Shown here one piece after another: positions 34,322-43,352 of a DNA stretch of 58,536 nucleotides. The notes below the pieces were generated by a model. The model was not told the origin of the DNA and did no database searches. It saw nothing but the letters and a program-made list of their open reading frames with translations. Made by a program: the position numbers and the translations under genes. Origin of the DNA: Pseudomonadota bacterium (GTDB lineage: Bacteria; Pseudomonadota; Alphaproteobacteria; Rhizobiales; Xanthobacteraceae); NCBI GenBank assembly GCA_023386885.1, contig JAEWIX010000019.1, positions 1 to 58,536 on the forward strand. The letters run 5' to 3'. Each line of letters opens with the position of its first letter. Position 1 is the stretch's first letter.

Positions 34322-35905
34322 CTATTGGGAATAGGATCGCGCAGCCAGTCTGATCCCAAGGTTAGCCGAGAGAGGGGGCTGTTCCAGCGTTCCCGGTGTG
34401 CGTGTATCGGATATCAGTGGCACGTAGGAAACGGCTGTTTCCTGAACTCCTCGGACGTGCCCGAAGATGTCGATGACCTCAAGTCCGGATCGACGATTAT
34501 AGGTGTGGCATCCGAACGGTCCGGATTCAATACGGCCGATCGGCGTTTGAGAAAATTCCGACGTGTTGAGCGCATCGATCCGGCAGAACGTCACCGCTCC
34601 GCCATAGCTGCGCGAACAATCTTGCGCGGGGCGGATCAGGCGTCCTCCTTGCTCCATGATGGCACCGGCGGGGCGGCTTAGCCGGGCGTCGATCAGGATG
34701 GGGTCTGCGACACGCCGTATCCACGGATCGGTGAGACTGTCGGCATGATACAGATCGAGAATGTCCCACGATGACGATCTCCATAGTCGGGGAGAAACGA
34801 AGAACCAGAAGCCGCCCTCGTGGCGGAGCGGTGTCACATCGTAGCCCTGGACGTCATCGATCAGACATGCTTCCCGCGTCCACCGGTGTGGAAACTCGTC
34901 GGCCCGATAAAGATTGACGCTGCCGGCGTCGCCCGATTCCGGGATCATCCAGATCTCTCCCGCGTGCTCGAACACGAACGGATAGGAGAGATGATGCGGC
35001 TCTTCCAGCACGATCCGCGGCTCACCGGTGGTGCCGTTCCGATCTAGCGGTACGACGGCGATGCATCCACGGTTCTTTGTGTAAAGATACTGTTCGACAA
35101 AAATGTAATCCTGCCCTTGATACCGGAATGGAAAGGGATCGGCGAGATAGCCAGACGAGCCGCCGGACAGAACCCGAAAAGCCGCCTCGCGCTTGTCGAG
35201 CAAGCTGGTCGATGAATCGAAGCGCCAGCCGATCGCCCAGGTTTTGCCGCCTCGCGCGACCTTGTTGAGCAAACGGACGGTCTTTGCGGCGAAGGTTCGG
35301 GTTGCGAATGCAAGAGCCGATCCCGAACCGAATGAACGTGTGTGTAGTTTCGCACGGGATGCGTTGCCTGCGTCCAGATGGCCACTCTCGTCCCGCACCG
35401 CCATCAGGGTCAGTGCGACGGTGCAAGAGAGAACGGCGTCAAGGCTTAGAGCGAAGATGCTGCGATCCTCGCTGGCGGGACGAGCCGTCCAGGGGTGCGA
35501 AGGGCGCGCGTTATCGTGAAGCTCGACGATGAGATCCTCATCGTTGGCCAGCGCAGCCATGATGCCGATCTCACCGGGGATTCCGTTGAACAGCGGCGTC
35601 AACACACGCCGCCCTACAACCGGTATGGCTTCTCCGCTCATGTCGATTGTCAGGTCTGCCGGTTCCGCCTGTTGCAATGACAACGCAAGCAGTTGGGCCT
35701 CTGTTGGGGTCACGGCGCCATGCCCACGAAACCCATAGGCCAGACGTTCGAGTTCGAATAGCAGTTGGCTGCCGGTCGGAAGCGGATGGCGATGCGAGCC
35801 GAACGAGCGCGAAACGTGTTTGCCGGGCAGGGCGCTGAGTGCCTCTGCCAGCCACCAATGCCAACGCAGAAGTCGGGACGGATCGAAATGCAGACAGATG
35901 CGCAT
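34322..35905 (-). CDS. GINT1-like beta-propeller protein of polysaccharide locus
   Basis: A 527-residue protein. The second half (about 220-500) shows repeated beta-propeller-like blades with YLADPFPFRYQGQDYIFVEQY, HHLSYPFVFEHAGEIWMIPES and GGFWFFVSPRLW. They match the N-terminal domain of glucosamine inositol-phosphorylceramide transferases and related GH43-like proteins found in bacterial glycan clusters. The N-terminal part (1-200) is a separate alpha/beta domain containing GAVTPTEAQLLALSLQ, similar in style to formyltransferase-like proteins (weak). The function is unproven; carbohydrate binding or transfer is inferred. The converging GNAT gene ends only 32 bp away. Confidence 0.72.
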   Translation of the reverse strand: MRICLHFDPSRLLRWHWWLAEALSALPGKHVSRSFGSHRHPLPTGSQLLFELERLAYGFRGHGAVTPTEAQLLALSLQQAEPADLTIDMSGEAIPVVGRRVLTPLFNGIPGEIGIMAALANDEDLIVELHDNARPSHPWTARPASEDRSIFALSLDAVLSCTVALTLMAVRDESGHLDAGNASRAKLHTRSFGSGSALAFATRTFAAKTVRLLNKVARGGKTWAIGWRFDSSTSLLDKREAAFRVLSGGSSGYLADPFPFRYQGQDYIFVEQYLYTKNRGCIAVVPLDRNGTTGEPRIVLEEPHHLSYPFVFEHAGEIWMIPESGDAGSVNLYRADEFPHRWTREACLIDDVQGYDVTPLRHEGGFWFFVSPRLWRSSSWDILDLYHADSLTDPWIRRVADPILIDARLSRPAGAIMEQGGRLIRPAQDCSRSYGGAVTFCRIDALNTSEFSQTPIGRIESGPFGCHTYNRRSGLEVIDIFGHVRGVQETAVSYVPLISDTRTPGTLEQPPLSANLGIRLAARSYSQ

Positions 35906-36280
35906 TCTCGGCTGCCTTCTTTTTGTCCGCCGGTGGACTCGATCGTCGGCTCCAATGACGTCAGTAAACGATCACCTCAATCATCACGTGTACTCAATGC
36001 TAGTAAAACAGACCCGGTTCAGCCGTGCGGCAGCGAGACTACGCTACGCGTTGCCGACATTCTTGTGTGTCGGGATCGCGGCGGCTGGGATCGGCTGCTC
36101 CGTGATGAATGATTTCGTGAGACGATTCCTGGTTCAGGCGATTGAAACGTGTCGATATTGCAACAGCCGGACGAGACCCACTACTACTCTAAAGAGAACG
36201 ATACCAGTGCGTGGGAACGTCGGAGGGAGTAACTCCTCTGTACCGTTTGCATTCGTCCATCGTCGTAGTCTGGTAAGCCA
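35906..36280. other. Divergent intergenic region with one doubtful small ORF
   Basis: A 375-bp region between a minus-strand and a plus-strand gene. Apart from the small membrane-protein-like frame at 35997-36284, listed separately, I see no gene. Promoters for both neighbours should lie here. Confidence 0.4.
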
Positions 36281-36284
36281 ATGA
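35997..36284 (+). CDS. Possible small membrane protein (doubtful)
   Basis: A 95-codon frame whose product has one hydrophobic segment (about residues 18-36, ALPTFLCVGIAAAGIGC) flanked by basic residues. Its stop overlaps the start of the GNAT gene as ATGA. The coupling and the helix argue for it. The lack of a visible ribosome site and the unremarkable C-terminal half argue against. No family is recognised. Confidence 0.25.
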   Translation: MLVKQTRFSRAAARLRYALPTFLCVGIAAAGIGCSVMNDFVRRFLVQAIETCRYCNSRTRPTTTLKRTIPVRGNVGGSNSSVPFAFVHRRSLVSQ

Positions 36285-37441
36285 ACGTGAGTTGGCAGCG
36301 GGCTAACAGCAGACTGATCTCGGCAGAGGTTCGTTCGCCCGAACTTGATCTTGTCGAGCCGTGGAACGATCTTGCTGCGCGGTTGGAAACTAACGCGTTC
36401 ATGCATCCCGTCGCCCTGCGAGCCGCGACAGAGACGGGTTTTGCGAAGATTTATGTTCTGCTGGCGTGGGACGAAAAACTCACGCCACGGCGACCCGTCG
36501 GCTTCTGGGCCTTGCGGGAGCGTGACGATGTGCCGTTGATGCCGACCTTCCTCGAAGCGCTTCCCTATAACTATGCCTTCGCGTCGACCGCCATGATCGA
36601 TGGCGCTTGTGTCGATGAGGTCGTGGGTGCCTTTTTCGATGCCGTGAAGCGAGATGTCCGCTTGCCCAAGGTTATAAGCTTGCGTTCCTTTGAAATCGAT
36701 CCGATCGTCCATCCGGCGATGCTTCGATGCTTGGCAAGCCACGGCCGGTACCGAGAACTCTTTCGTGTTGAAAGGCCTTTTGCGGATCACGCCCGCATGG
36801 TGAAGAAGTCCGGTTCGGCCCGAAAGAAATTTCGCCAGCTCTCTGCTGCGGGCGCAGTGACGATCGTAAATGAACGGACCCCTGCTGGAGCCGAAGCCGC
36901 ATTCGAAGTGTTCCTGAATTTGGAAGCGGCAAGCTGGAAAGGCAAGGAGGGCACGGCGTTGCTGTGCGATGCCAATGATGCCCGGTTCAGCCGCCGATTC
37001 ATTCAAAGTCTTGCGGCCTGTGGTTTGGCTTCCGTTGCTTTACTGTGCGTGGATGGAGATGCGATTGCGGCTCAGGTCCTGCTCTATAGCGGTCAGCGAT
37101 CCTATACATGGAAAACTGCATTCAAGATTTCCTTCGCACGATTTTCGCCAGGACTTTTGCTGGCCGAGCAGGCAACGCGCAGCCTCATGGAATCGGGCCA
37201 GATCACGACCGTGGATTCGTGTTCCACTCCCGATGGGTTCATGGGACAGGTGTTGACTGGCCGACGAACCTTCGTGGATGCCCTGATCGATGTTCGCCCG
37301 CGTAACCGACTGGCCTTTGCGACAGGAGTAGCGCAACATCGCAGCTATGACGCACTTCGCCACATCCGAATCCTAATGCGACATGCGATTAAGCGATTGG
37401 GAGCTGCGATGAAAGCATTACCGATCGCTGGGAAAACCTGA
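36281..37441 (+). CDS. GNAT-family acyltransferase (CelD/BioF2 type), second copy
   Basis: A 386-residue protein with the same two-lobed layout as the acyltransferase at 33084, though distant in sequence. The first lobe has VEPWNDLAARLETNAFMHPV. The second has the BioF2-type core (FEVFLNLEAASWKGKEGTAL, AQVLLYSGQRSYTWKTAF and FSPGLLLAEQATRSLMESG). The W-KGKEGTA segment is highly typical of this family in polysaccharide loci. It probably acylates a sugar or a protein in exopolysaccharide synthesis. It converges with the FAD monooxygenase-like gene, 26 bp away. Confidence 0.82.
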   Translation: MNVSWQRANSRLISAEVRSPELDLVEPWNDLAARLETNAFMHPVALRAATETGFAKIYVLLAWDEKLTPRRPVGFWALRERDDVPLMPTFLEALPYNYAFASTAMIDGACVDEVVGAFFDAVKRDVRLPKVISLRSFEIDPIVHPAMLRCLASHGRYRELFRVERPFADHARMVKKSGSARKKFRQLSAAGAVTIVNERTPAGAEAAFEVFLNLEAASWKGKEGTALLCDANDARFSRRFIQSLAACGLASVALLCVDGDAIAAQVLLYSGQRSYTWKTAFKISFARFSPGLLLAEQATRSLMESGQITTVDSCSTPDGFMGQVLTGRRTFVDALIDVRPRNRLAFATGVAQHRSYDALRHIRILMRHAIKRLGAAMKALPIAGKT

Positions 37442-37467
37442 AATCGCCGCTGCCCGGCGTGCTGGGC

Positions 37468-38688
37468 CTAGGCGCGGTTTGCGAGACTACGAAGGCGTTG
37501 CGCCCATTCCTCGGATGCGAACTGATCGGCAATGGCGACCATGCCGAGCCGCCGCGCCGCGCCGATCGCCGCCCGAACGCCAAACCGCAGATTGCGCTGT
37601 AATGCCCACTTGAAACCTCTGTCGATCGACAGCGATCGCAACTGATAGGCAAAGGCCGTCGAGGCATCGTCGTAACTGCGCTTGGCCGGATCGTCGTAAA
37701 ACTGCGCAATCTTGTCTGCGGCCATGCCGGGGGTAGCGAGCCAGCTGGGGATGTGAGCGTTGCACAATCGCTCGACGTCGGTGAAGACTTTTCCTGTCCC
37801 CGTGCCGGCTGCCGGGCAGGAGGTCGCGAACGCATCGCCGATCAGGACGATGCCGGCCTGCCGATGGCCCTTGCTGACGTAAAGGTCGGCGGGCCGAATT
37901 TTGATCGGGCCGACGATCTCGATGTCTCCCGTAAGGCGGCGCAGGTTTGGCATCAACGTGAAAAGGCTTCTCTCGGGATCCCGTCGCATATCCCGGAACC
38001 ATGGATCATCCATATCGCGATAGACCATCAAGTTGGCGCGCATCGATGTCTGGATGGGAAACAGGGTGAGATAGGCCATTCGGTCAGCGGTGCGCTCTGG
38101 ATAGTAGGTCAGGGATGCAAACCGGAACGCGGCCGCGCGACGAGGCTTGATATCGAACGCGACGGTGATCGAATAGCAAGGACCGGTGACGATGCGTTCG
38201 ATTCCGATCTGATCCTTCAGGGCGACACTCAACCCGTGGGCGAGAACGACAAGGCGGGCGGACATGCATGCGCCATTCGACAGCAGAATTTTTTGATCGT
38301 CATCTCCGGTGGTCAGGCCGACTGCTTTGGCGATGACCAACGGAATGTTAGAGGGAATGGCGGCGCGCGCGGTGTTGACGAGGCGATCGTACAGAATTCC
38401 GCGTTGGCCTCCGGGGCACTTGTCGATGAGGTGACCGCGTCGCGCGACCCAGGCCTTTCCGTCACGGGTGTCGCCATCGAAGGTTGCCGCCGGCAAAATC
38501 GCATCGGCAAGCCCGGTCCTGCGCAGGATCGAGACTTGTCCATCGTCGAGCTTCTCGCAGCGCAGATCCGGTGGATAGACCGCATGAGGGTCGATCAGCG
38601 CGGCGCGGACTCCTGCGCGTCCCAGCATGGCCGCGGCTATCGACCCCGCCAGTCCGCCGCCAATAATTGCGACGTCGGTATCCGTCAC
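37468..38688 (-). CDS. FAD-dependent monooxygenase / halogenase-like oxidoreductase
   Basis: A 406-residue flavoprotein with N-terminal FAD site IIGGGLAGSIAAAM (about 8-20) and a C-terminal GD motif VLIGDAFATSCPAAGTG (about 285-301). These mark the p-hydroxybenzoate-hydroxylase/geranylgeranyl-reductase type of fold. The tryptophan halogenase WxWxIP motif is not seen, so halogenation is unlikely. The start is well supported: GTG at 38688 with a perfect AGGAGG about 7 bp upstream. The open frame extends to 38742, but the extra residues have no support. It lies opposite to the GH5 gene. The substrate, perhaps a lipid or glycan, is unknown. Confidence 0.82.
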   Translation of the reverse strand: MTDTDVAIIGGGLAGSIAAAMLGRAGVRAALIDPHAVYPPDLRCEKLDDGQVSILRRTGLADAILPAATFDGDTRDGKAWVARRGHLIDKCPGGQRGILYDRLVNTARAAIPSNIPLVIAKAVGLTTGDDDQKILLSNGACMSARLVVLAHGLSVALKDQIGIERIVTGPCYSITVAFDIKPRRAAAFRFASLTYYPERTADRMAYLTLFPIQTSMRANLMVYRDMDDPWFRDMRRDPERSLFTLMPNLRRLTGDIEIVGPIKIRPADLYVSKGHRQAGIVLIGDAFATSCPAAGTGTGKVFTDVERLCNAHIPSWLATPGMAADKIAQFYDDPAKRSYDDASTAFAYQLRSLSIDRGFKWALQRNLRFGVRAAIGAARRLGMVAIADQFASEEWAQRLRSLANRA

Positions 38689-38879
38689 ACCGTGCCTCCT
38701 GAATGGGGTCTTGAGCCGAAGCCAGCTAAAACACCTCGGCATGGCTGAACCCTGCTGATACGCGCGCAGGTAACTTCAGCCAATCATCCTGAAGGAGGTG
38801 GTGCATCGGAATGTGAAGTCAAAAGAGGTAAGCCCTCAGCGCAATTGCACCTGACTTCCGCGCACGATCATTTGCCTGG

Positions 38880-40118
38880 ATGGAGATATGCTGGCAGCGG
38901 ATCAAGGGTGAGTTGCGCGGTGCTTGCCTGTTGTTGCTGGCGCTCTTGCTCACTTCGGCGGTTGCAGCGGATCGTTCGCCGGAGACGCCTTTTGTCAGAG
39001 CGTCCGGGACCGCGTTTACTCTTGATGGCAAGCCGTTCTTTGTGACCGGCGTGAACAACCACTACCTTACCTTTGCCTCGCAGAACGAAGTAACGCGCGT
39101 CCTCGACGACGCGGTTGCGATGGGCGCCAATGTGGTTCGGATCATTCTGCAACCGGTGACCGGATCGCGCGACGGGAAGGTGCCGACAATCTGGAACTGG
39201 CCCAACCCAACCGCCGATGCCAGCAATCTCGGGGTCGGGCGTGCGAGCCTGCTCTACTGGGATACGACAAGAAACGCGATGGCGATCAATGACGGACCCG
39301 ATGGCATGCAGAGAATAGATTTTCTCATTGCCGAAGCCGGGAAGCGCCACCTCAAGCTCATCGTCGCGTTTCTGGATTTCTGGGACTATACCGGCGGTGC
39401 GCAGCAGATGCGGGCCTGGTATGGCAGCACGGACAAGTCGACATTCTTTTTCAGCGACCCGCGCACCAAACGCGATTACAAAATCTGGGTCGCGCATGTG
39501 GTGCGGCGGATCAATCCTCTCACCCGCATTGCATATCGGGACGATCCGACCATCATGGCGTGGGAGTTGATGAACGAGGGCAACGCGCGGCCGGAATCAT
39601 TGCGGCTGGAGTGGACGGCCGAGATGTCGGCCTATGTGAAGTCGCTCGATCCCAATCATATGGTTAGTTCAGGACATGCCAATGTTGTATCCAGGCTGGC
39701 CGATCTCACCATTCCAACGCTCGATTTCGGCACATGGCATGGCTATCCGCTTTACTATGGCCTTACCGTTCGCCAATTCGGCAACACGATCACCGAGTTC
39801 TGCGAGATTGCCCGCCGGGCGAGGAAGCCGGTGCTTCTCGAGGAATTCGGCTATGCGCGGTCGAACCGGGACGCTGCCGAAGCCTATGCCAATTGGCTCG
39901 ATACGCTGGTCCGCGATCGAGATTGTGGCGGCTGGCTGGTTTGGCGACTGGTCTCGCTGCAGGATCACGGAGGCTACCCCGCCGACAAGCACGATCAGTT
40001 CGACGTTCGCAATGACGGCAGCCCGATCTGGAATGTTCTCAAGGCCGCCACCGCCCGCGCGGCGCAGTTTCGGAAGACGAACCGTTCCCCAGCCGCCGAC
40101 TTCGAGGAGGTCCCATGA
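38880..40118 (+). CDS. Secreted glycoside hydrolase family 5-like glycanase
   Basis: A 412-residue protein with a signal peptide (hydrophobic core about 15-28, cleavage after VAA near 30) and a TIM-barrel of GH5 type. The acid/base Glu lies in WELMNEGN (Glu233) and the nucleophile in LLEEFG (Glu322). The conserved GVN and N-V-V-R-I-I segments of strands 1 and 2 are present. The overall pattern suits the mannanase-like GH5 subgroup. The gene overlaps the downstream GT2 gene by ATGA and is followed by galE, so it probably trims or edits the polymer made here. Endo-mannanase versus another beta-glycanase cannot be decided by eye. No strong ribosome site precedes the ATG. Confidence 0.85.
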   Translation: MEICWQRIKGELRGACLLLLALLLTSAVAADRSPETPFVRASGTAFTLDGKPFFVTGVNNHYLTFASQNEVTRVLDDAVAMGANVVRIILQPVTGSRDGKVPTIWNWPNPTADASNLGVGRASLLYWDTTRNAMAINDGPDGMQRIDFLIAEAGKRHLKLIVAFLDFWDYTGGAQQMRAWYGSTDKSTFFFSDPRTKRDYKIWVAHVVRRINPLTRIAYRDDPTIMAWELMNEGNARPESLRLEWTAEMSAYVKSLDPNHMVSSGHANVVSRLADLTIPTLDFGTWHGYPLYYGLTVRQFGNTITEFCEIARRARKPVLLEEFGYARSNRDAAEAYANWLDTLVRDRDCGGWLVWRLVSLQDHGGYPADKHDQFDVRNDGSPIWNVLKAATARAAQFRKTNRSPAADFEEVP

Positions 40119-41068
40119 CCGATGCTTCCGTTGTAATCTGTGCGCATACGATGGACCGCTGGGATGAGTTGAACCGCGCGGTGGAGTCCGTGCGTAATCA
40201 AACACGAGCTGCGCGGGAAATCCTCGTGGTCATCGACAATAACGAAGCCTTGCGTGAACGTGCGGCGCGGGACATTAAGGGCGCAGTGGTTCTTGCGAAC
40301 GCGAGGGATCCGGGTTTGTCGGGCGGTCGCATGACGGGCGTCGAGCGCGCGACGGCCGCCGTGATCTGCTTTCTTGACGACGATGCAGAGGCCGACCCGC
40401 GCTGGCTGGTGGAACTGCTCGATGCCTATCGGGATCCTGCGGTGCTGGGCGCCGGTGGTCCGGTCGAGCCGATGTGGCGGGCGCCGCCGCCTTCATGGTT
40501 TCCCGATGAATTCCGCTGGGTCGTGGGCTGCACCTACACCGGAATGCACGTCGCCAACGGGCGCATCCGCAATCCGATCGGCGCCAACATGTCGGTGCGC
40601 GCAGATGTTCTGCGCAACGCGGGCGGCTTTACGTCCGACCTCGGGCGCCGCAAGCTCGGCTTTTCCGTCAGCGGGCGCGCCACCTTCGGCGGCAAGGCTG
40701 AGAGTTGCGAGGAGACGGAATTCTGCATCCGGGCCGCGCGCCTGCATCCCGGCGGCTATTTTGCCTATCGGCCCGGCGCGCGCGTCCATCACGCCGTGCC
40801 GGCTCAACGCACGACATGGAGATATTTCGTCCATCGCTGTCTGATCGAGGGCAATGCCAAGGCCGTATTGAGAAGCCTTTCCGGATCGAAGGATGGTCTC
40901 GGTGCAGAAGGGCGCTATGTTCGCGAGGTGCTGCCGCGTGCGGTCATGAAAGATTTGCGGGCAGCATTGCATGGCCAGGCTGGCGCCGCACGACGAGCTG
41001 GCGCGATTGTTGCGGGACTTGCCCTGACCGCGTTCGCCTACACGCGAACCCGCCTCGGCGGGGCATAA
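40115..41068 (+). CDS. Glycosyltransferase family 2
   Basis: A 317-residue GT-A enzyme. It begins with VVICAHTMDRWDELNRAVESV, has the metal site in CFLDDDAEADP (about 87-97), the acceptor region GANMSVRADVLRNAGGF and an EETEFCIR motif that supplies the catalytic base. A hydrophobic Ala-rich tail may sit at the membrane. It starts within the GH5 stop (ATGA), so translation is coupled. It resembles glucuronosyl- or rhamnosyl-type GT2 enzymes; the donor cannot be assigned. Confidence 0.88.
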   Translation: MTDASVVICAHTMDRWDELNRAVESVRNQTRAAREILVVIDNNEALRERAARDIKGAVVLANARDPGLSGGRMTGVERATAAVICFLDDDAEADPRWLVELLDAYRDPAVLGAGGPVEPMWRAPPPSWFPDEFRWVVGCTYTGMHVANGRIRNPIGANMSVRADVLRNAGGFTSDLGRRKLGFSVSGRATFGGKAESCEETEFCIRAARLHPGGYFAYRPGARVHHAVPAQRTTWRYFVHRCLIEGNAKAVLRSLSGSKDGLGAEGRYVREVLPRAVMKDLRAALHGQAGAARRAGAIVAGLALTAFAYTRTRLGGA

Positions 41069-41240
41069 TCGCCACTAACGGTGCGGGCGCGATCGAACTC
41101 GGTAGCCTAATCCGTTTTGGCTACCTCACGTGCCGGATCGACAAACAGCCGATCCTGCGTGCTGATGTCGTTCCACACGCGCCGCGTCGATATTCCAATC
41201 GTGATGCCAAGCGAGCGAACTTCTCGAAAGGAGCCGCCAA

Positions 41241-42293
41241 GTGACGACACTCATCACCGGAGGCGCCGGCTTCATTGGCGGCCACACGCTGCTCGCGCTT
41301 CTTGACCGTGGCGAAACGCCGATCGTGCTGGATGATTTGTCGACCGGTCGCCGGGAGACCGTTCCACTGGACGTTCCTTTCATTTTGGGTGACGTGGGAG
41401 ACGCTGAACTGGTTTCGCGTCTTATCCGACATTATCGGGTGGATGCGATCCTGCATTTCGCGGCGAAGATCGTCGTTTCGGATTCGGTTGCCGATCCGCT
41501 CAACTACTATCTCAGTAACGTGGTGAAGACGCATGCCCTGTTGCAAGTCGCCGTGAAGGAGAATGTGAAGCACTTTGTTTTCTCGTCATCGGCTGCGATC
41601 TATGGCAATCCGAGTTCGACGCCCGTCGATGAGACTGCGATTCCGGCACCGCTGTCGCCTTACGGACGGTCAAAGCTGATGTCGGAGTATATGCTGATCG
41701 ATGCGAGCGCGGCATCCCGTCTGCGGCATGTCATTCTGCGTTACTTCAACGTCGCGGGCGCCGATCCGCTCGGACGTCTCGGCCAGTCGACCCTCGACGC
41801 AACCCATCTGATCAAGGTGGCGTTGGAAACGGCGCTCGGCCGGCGTCGCCATATGGACATCTACGGCAGCGACTATCCGACGTCTGACGGAACATGCGTG
41901 CGCGACTATATCCATGTCTCGGATCTGGCACGCGCGCATCTCGTGGCCCTCGATTATCTGCGAGACGGTGGTGAATCCCGAATCCTCAATTGCGGTTACG
42001 GTCGGGGATATTCGGTCAGAGAAGTGGTGGATACCGTGAAAAGAACCACGGGCGTGGATTTCCAAACGCGCCTTGCTTCGCGGCGTGCAGGCGATCCTGT
42101 TTCGATCGTCGCGGACAGCAATCAACTGACCAGGCTGGGGTGGACGCCGCGATTCGACGACCTGTCGACCATGATCGAACATGCCTGGGATTGGGAAAAG
42201 CGTCTCGCCACATCGTCAATGAATGCGGGTGGGCGATCACCCGTTTCAGTCGGAATCGTGGACGGCTCAGGTGTTGCGCTGACGGCGCTATGA
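41241..42293 (+). CDS. galE: UDP-glucose 4-epimerase
   Basis: A 350-residue short-chain dehydrogenase/epimerase with N-terminal NAD site GGAGFIGG, catalytic Ser-Ser and Tyr-x3-Lys (SSSAAIYG and YGRSKLMSEY), and the RYFNVAGADPLGRLG segment that is specific to GalE. It interconverts UDP-glucose and UDP-galactose, supplying UDP-Gal for the exopolysaccharide. It starts with GTG at 41241 preceded by AAAGGAG. It is the last gene of the plus-strand GH5-GT2-galE set and converges on the LysR gene 35 bp away. Confidence 0.93.
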   Translation: MTTLITGGAGFIGGHTLLALLDRGETPIVLDDLSTGRRETVPLDVPFILGDVGDAELVSRLIRHYRVDAILHFAAKIVVSDSVADPLNYYLSNVVKTHALLQVAVKENVKHFVFSSSAAIYGNPSSTPVDETAIPAPLSPYGRSKLMSEYMLIDASAASRLRHVILRYFNVAGADPLGRLGQSTLDATHLIKVALETALGRRRHMDIYGSDYPTSDGTCVRDYIHVSDLARAHLVALDYLRDGGESRILNCGYGRGYSVREVVDTVKRTTGVDFQTRLASRRAGDPVSIVADSNQLTRLGWTPRFDDLSTMIEHAWDWEKRLATSSMNAGGRSPVSVGIVDGSGVALTAL

Positions 42294-42328
42294 TCGAAGC
42301 CGCTGTTCCTGATGATAGGTAGTGGCCG

Positions 42329-43222
42329 CTAGCGTCGGCCTTTCGGTCGTCGCGACGGTTCAGGGGTATCGAGTCTGGCGGCGAGGACGCCGCTCATCCG
42401 TTCCACCAGGTCCGAAACGGGACCGGTGTTCTCCCAGGCATAGATTGAAACGGCCATCGAAGGTTCCATGCCGAAGCGCGCGTATTGCCGAACGCGATAG
42501 CCGACCGTCGCGCTTTTCGGCAACAAAGACAGGCCGAGTCCGGCTTCCACCCCCACCAGTACGTTGTGCAGGCTGCTGCCCGAGAAGGCGACGTACCAGC
42601 GCCGATGCTCGCGCTCGATACGCTCGAACATCGCGTCGCGATATAGTCCGCCGGGCGGGAAGGCGACCAGGGGAATCGGATCGGGCCATTCGCGGGACGC
42701 GTTGACACTTTCGAACCAGGCCATGGCCTCCGGAAACGTCGCACGATGATCGGCGCTCGCCTCGGCTTCCTTGACGATGACGATGTCGAATTCGCCGCCG
42801 CGATAGCGTCTGGTCAGATCGCGGCTTAGTCCGGCGGTGACATCAAGCCTGATCTCGCGATGGTGTTTGGCGAAATCGCCGAGCGTTTTTGCCATGACGC
42901 TGTTGACGATGTCCTCGGGCACACCGATGCGGATGGATGTGGTGCCGGCCGGATCGCCAAGGACGGTTTCCGCCTCATGCTGAAGCGCCAAGATGCGACG
43001 TGCGTAGCCGAGCAGACGTTCGCCCGCCGCGGTCGGTTCGACCGGGCGCGCGGTACGATCGAGCAACACTTGCCCCACCGCTTCTTCCAAGCGAGCGAGC
43101 TGCTGGCTGATGGTGGATTGCGTCATGTTGAGGCGTTCCGCGGCCTGAACGAAGCTGCTGGCGTCGGCGATGGCGACAAACGAACGAAGAAGGCGTGGAT
43201 CGAGCATGGAGCCTCGATGCAT
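42329..43222 (-). CDS. LysR-family transcriptional regulator
   Basis: A 297-residue LTTR with the winged helix at about 5-65 (LLRSFVAIADASSFVQAAERLNMTQSTISQQLARLE-type pattern) and a periplasmic-binding-protein-like effector domain from about 95 on. The C-terminus is Arg/Lys-rich. It is divergent from a secreted ankyrin-repeat gene across an AT-rich 130-bp region that holds an 8-bp inverted repeat, the normal arrangement for an LTTR controlling its neighbour. The effector is unknown. Confidence 0.9.
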   Translation of the reverse strand: MHRGSMLDPRLLRSFVAIADASSFVQAAERLNMTQSTISQQLARLEEAVGQVLLDRTARPVEPTAAGERLLGYARRILALQHEAETVLGDPAGTTSIRIGVPEDIVNSVMAKTLGDFAKHHREIRLDVTAGLSRDLTRRYRGGEFDIVIVKEAEASADHRATFPEAMAWFESVNASREWPDPIPLVAFPPGGLYRDAMFERIEREHRRWYVAFSGSSLHNVLVGVEAGLGLSLLPKSATVGYRVRQYARFGMEPSMAVSIYAWENTGPVSDLVERMSGVLAARLDTPEPSRRPKGRR

Positions 43223-43352
43223 CAGTATCCAGATATGTAATATTATATATCAATATATTTAATTTCCAAATATTACCTCGATCACTTATCTGAGTTGCAT
43301 GCCGGTGCGCCATGACGAGGGCCGCCGCCGGCTCGATAGCGAGAAACAAAAA
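43223..43352. promoter_or_regulatory. AT-rich divergent control region with inverted repeat
   Basis: This region between the LysR and ankyrin genes is strikingly AT-rich at about 43230-43276. It contains arms GTAATATT (43237-43244) and AATATTAC (43269-43276) separated by 24 bp. LysR-type operators often have T-N11-A dyads in AT-rich DNA, so this is the best candidate site. Exact promoters were not assigned. Confidence 0.45.

Noticed and set aside
37753..38748. 331-codon plus-strand frame
   Set aside because: Antisense to the FAD oxidoreductase, which has a perfect ribosome site and FAD motif.
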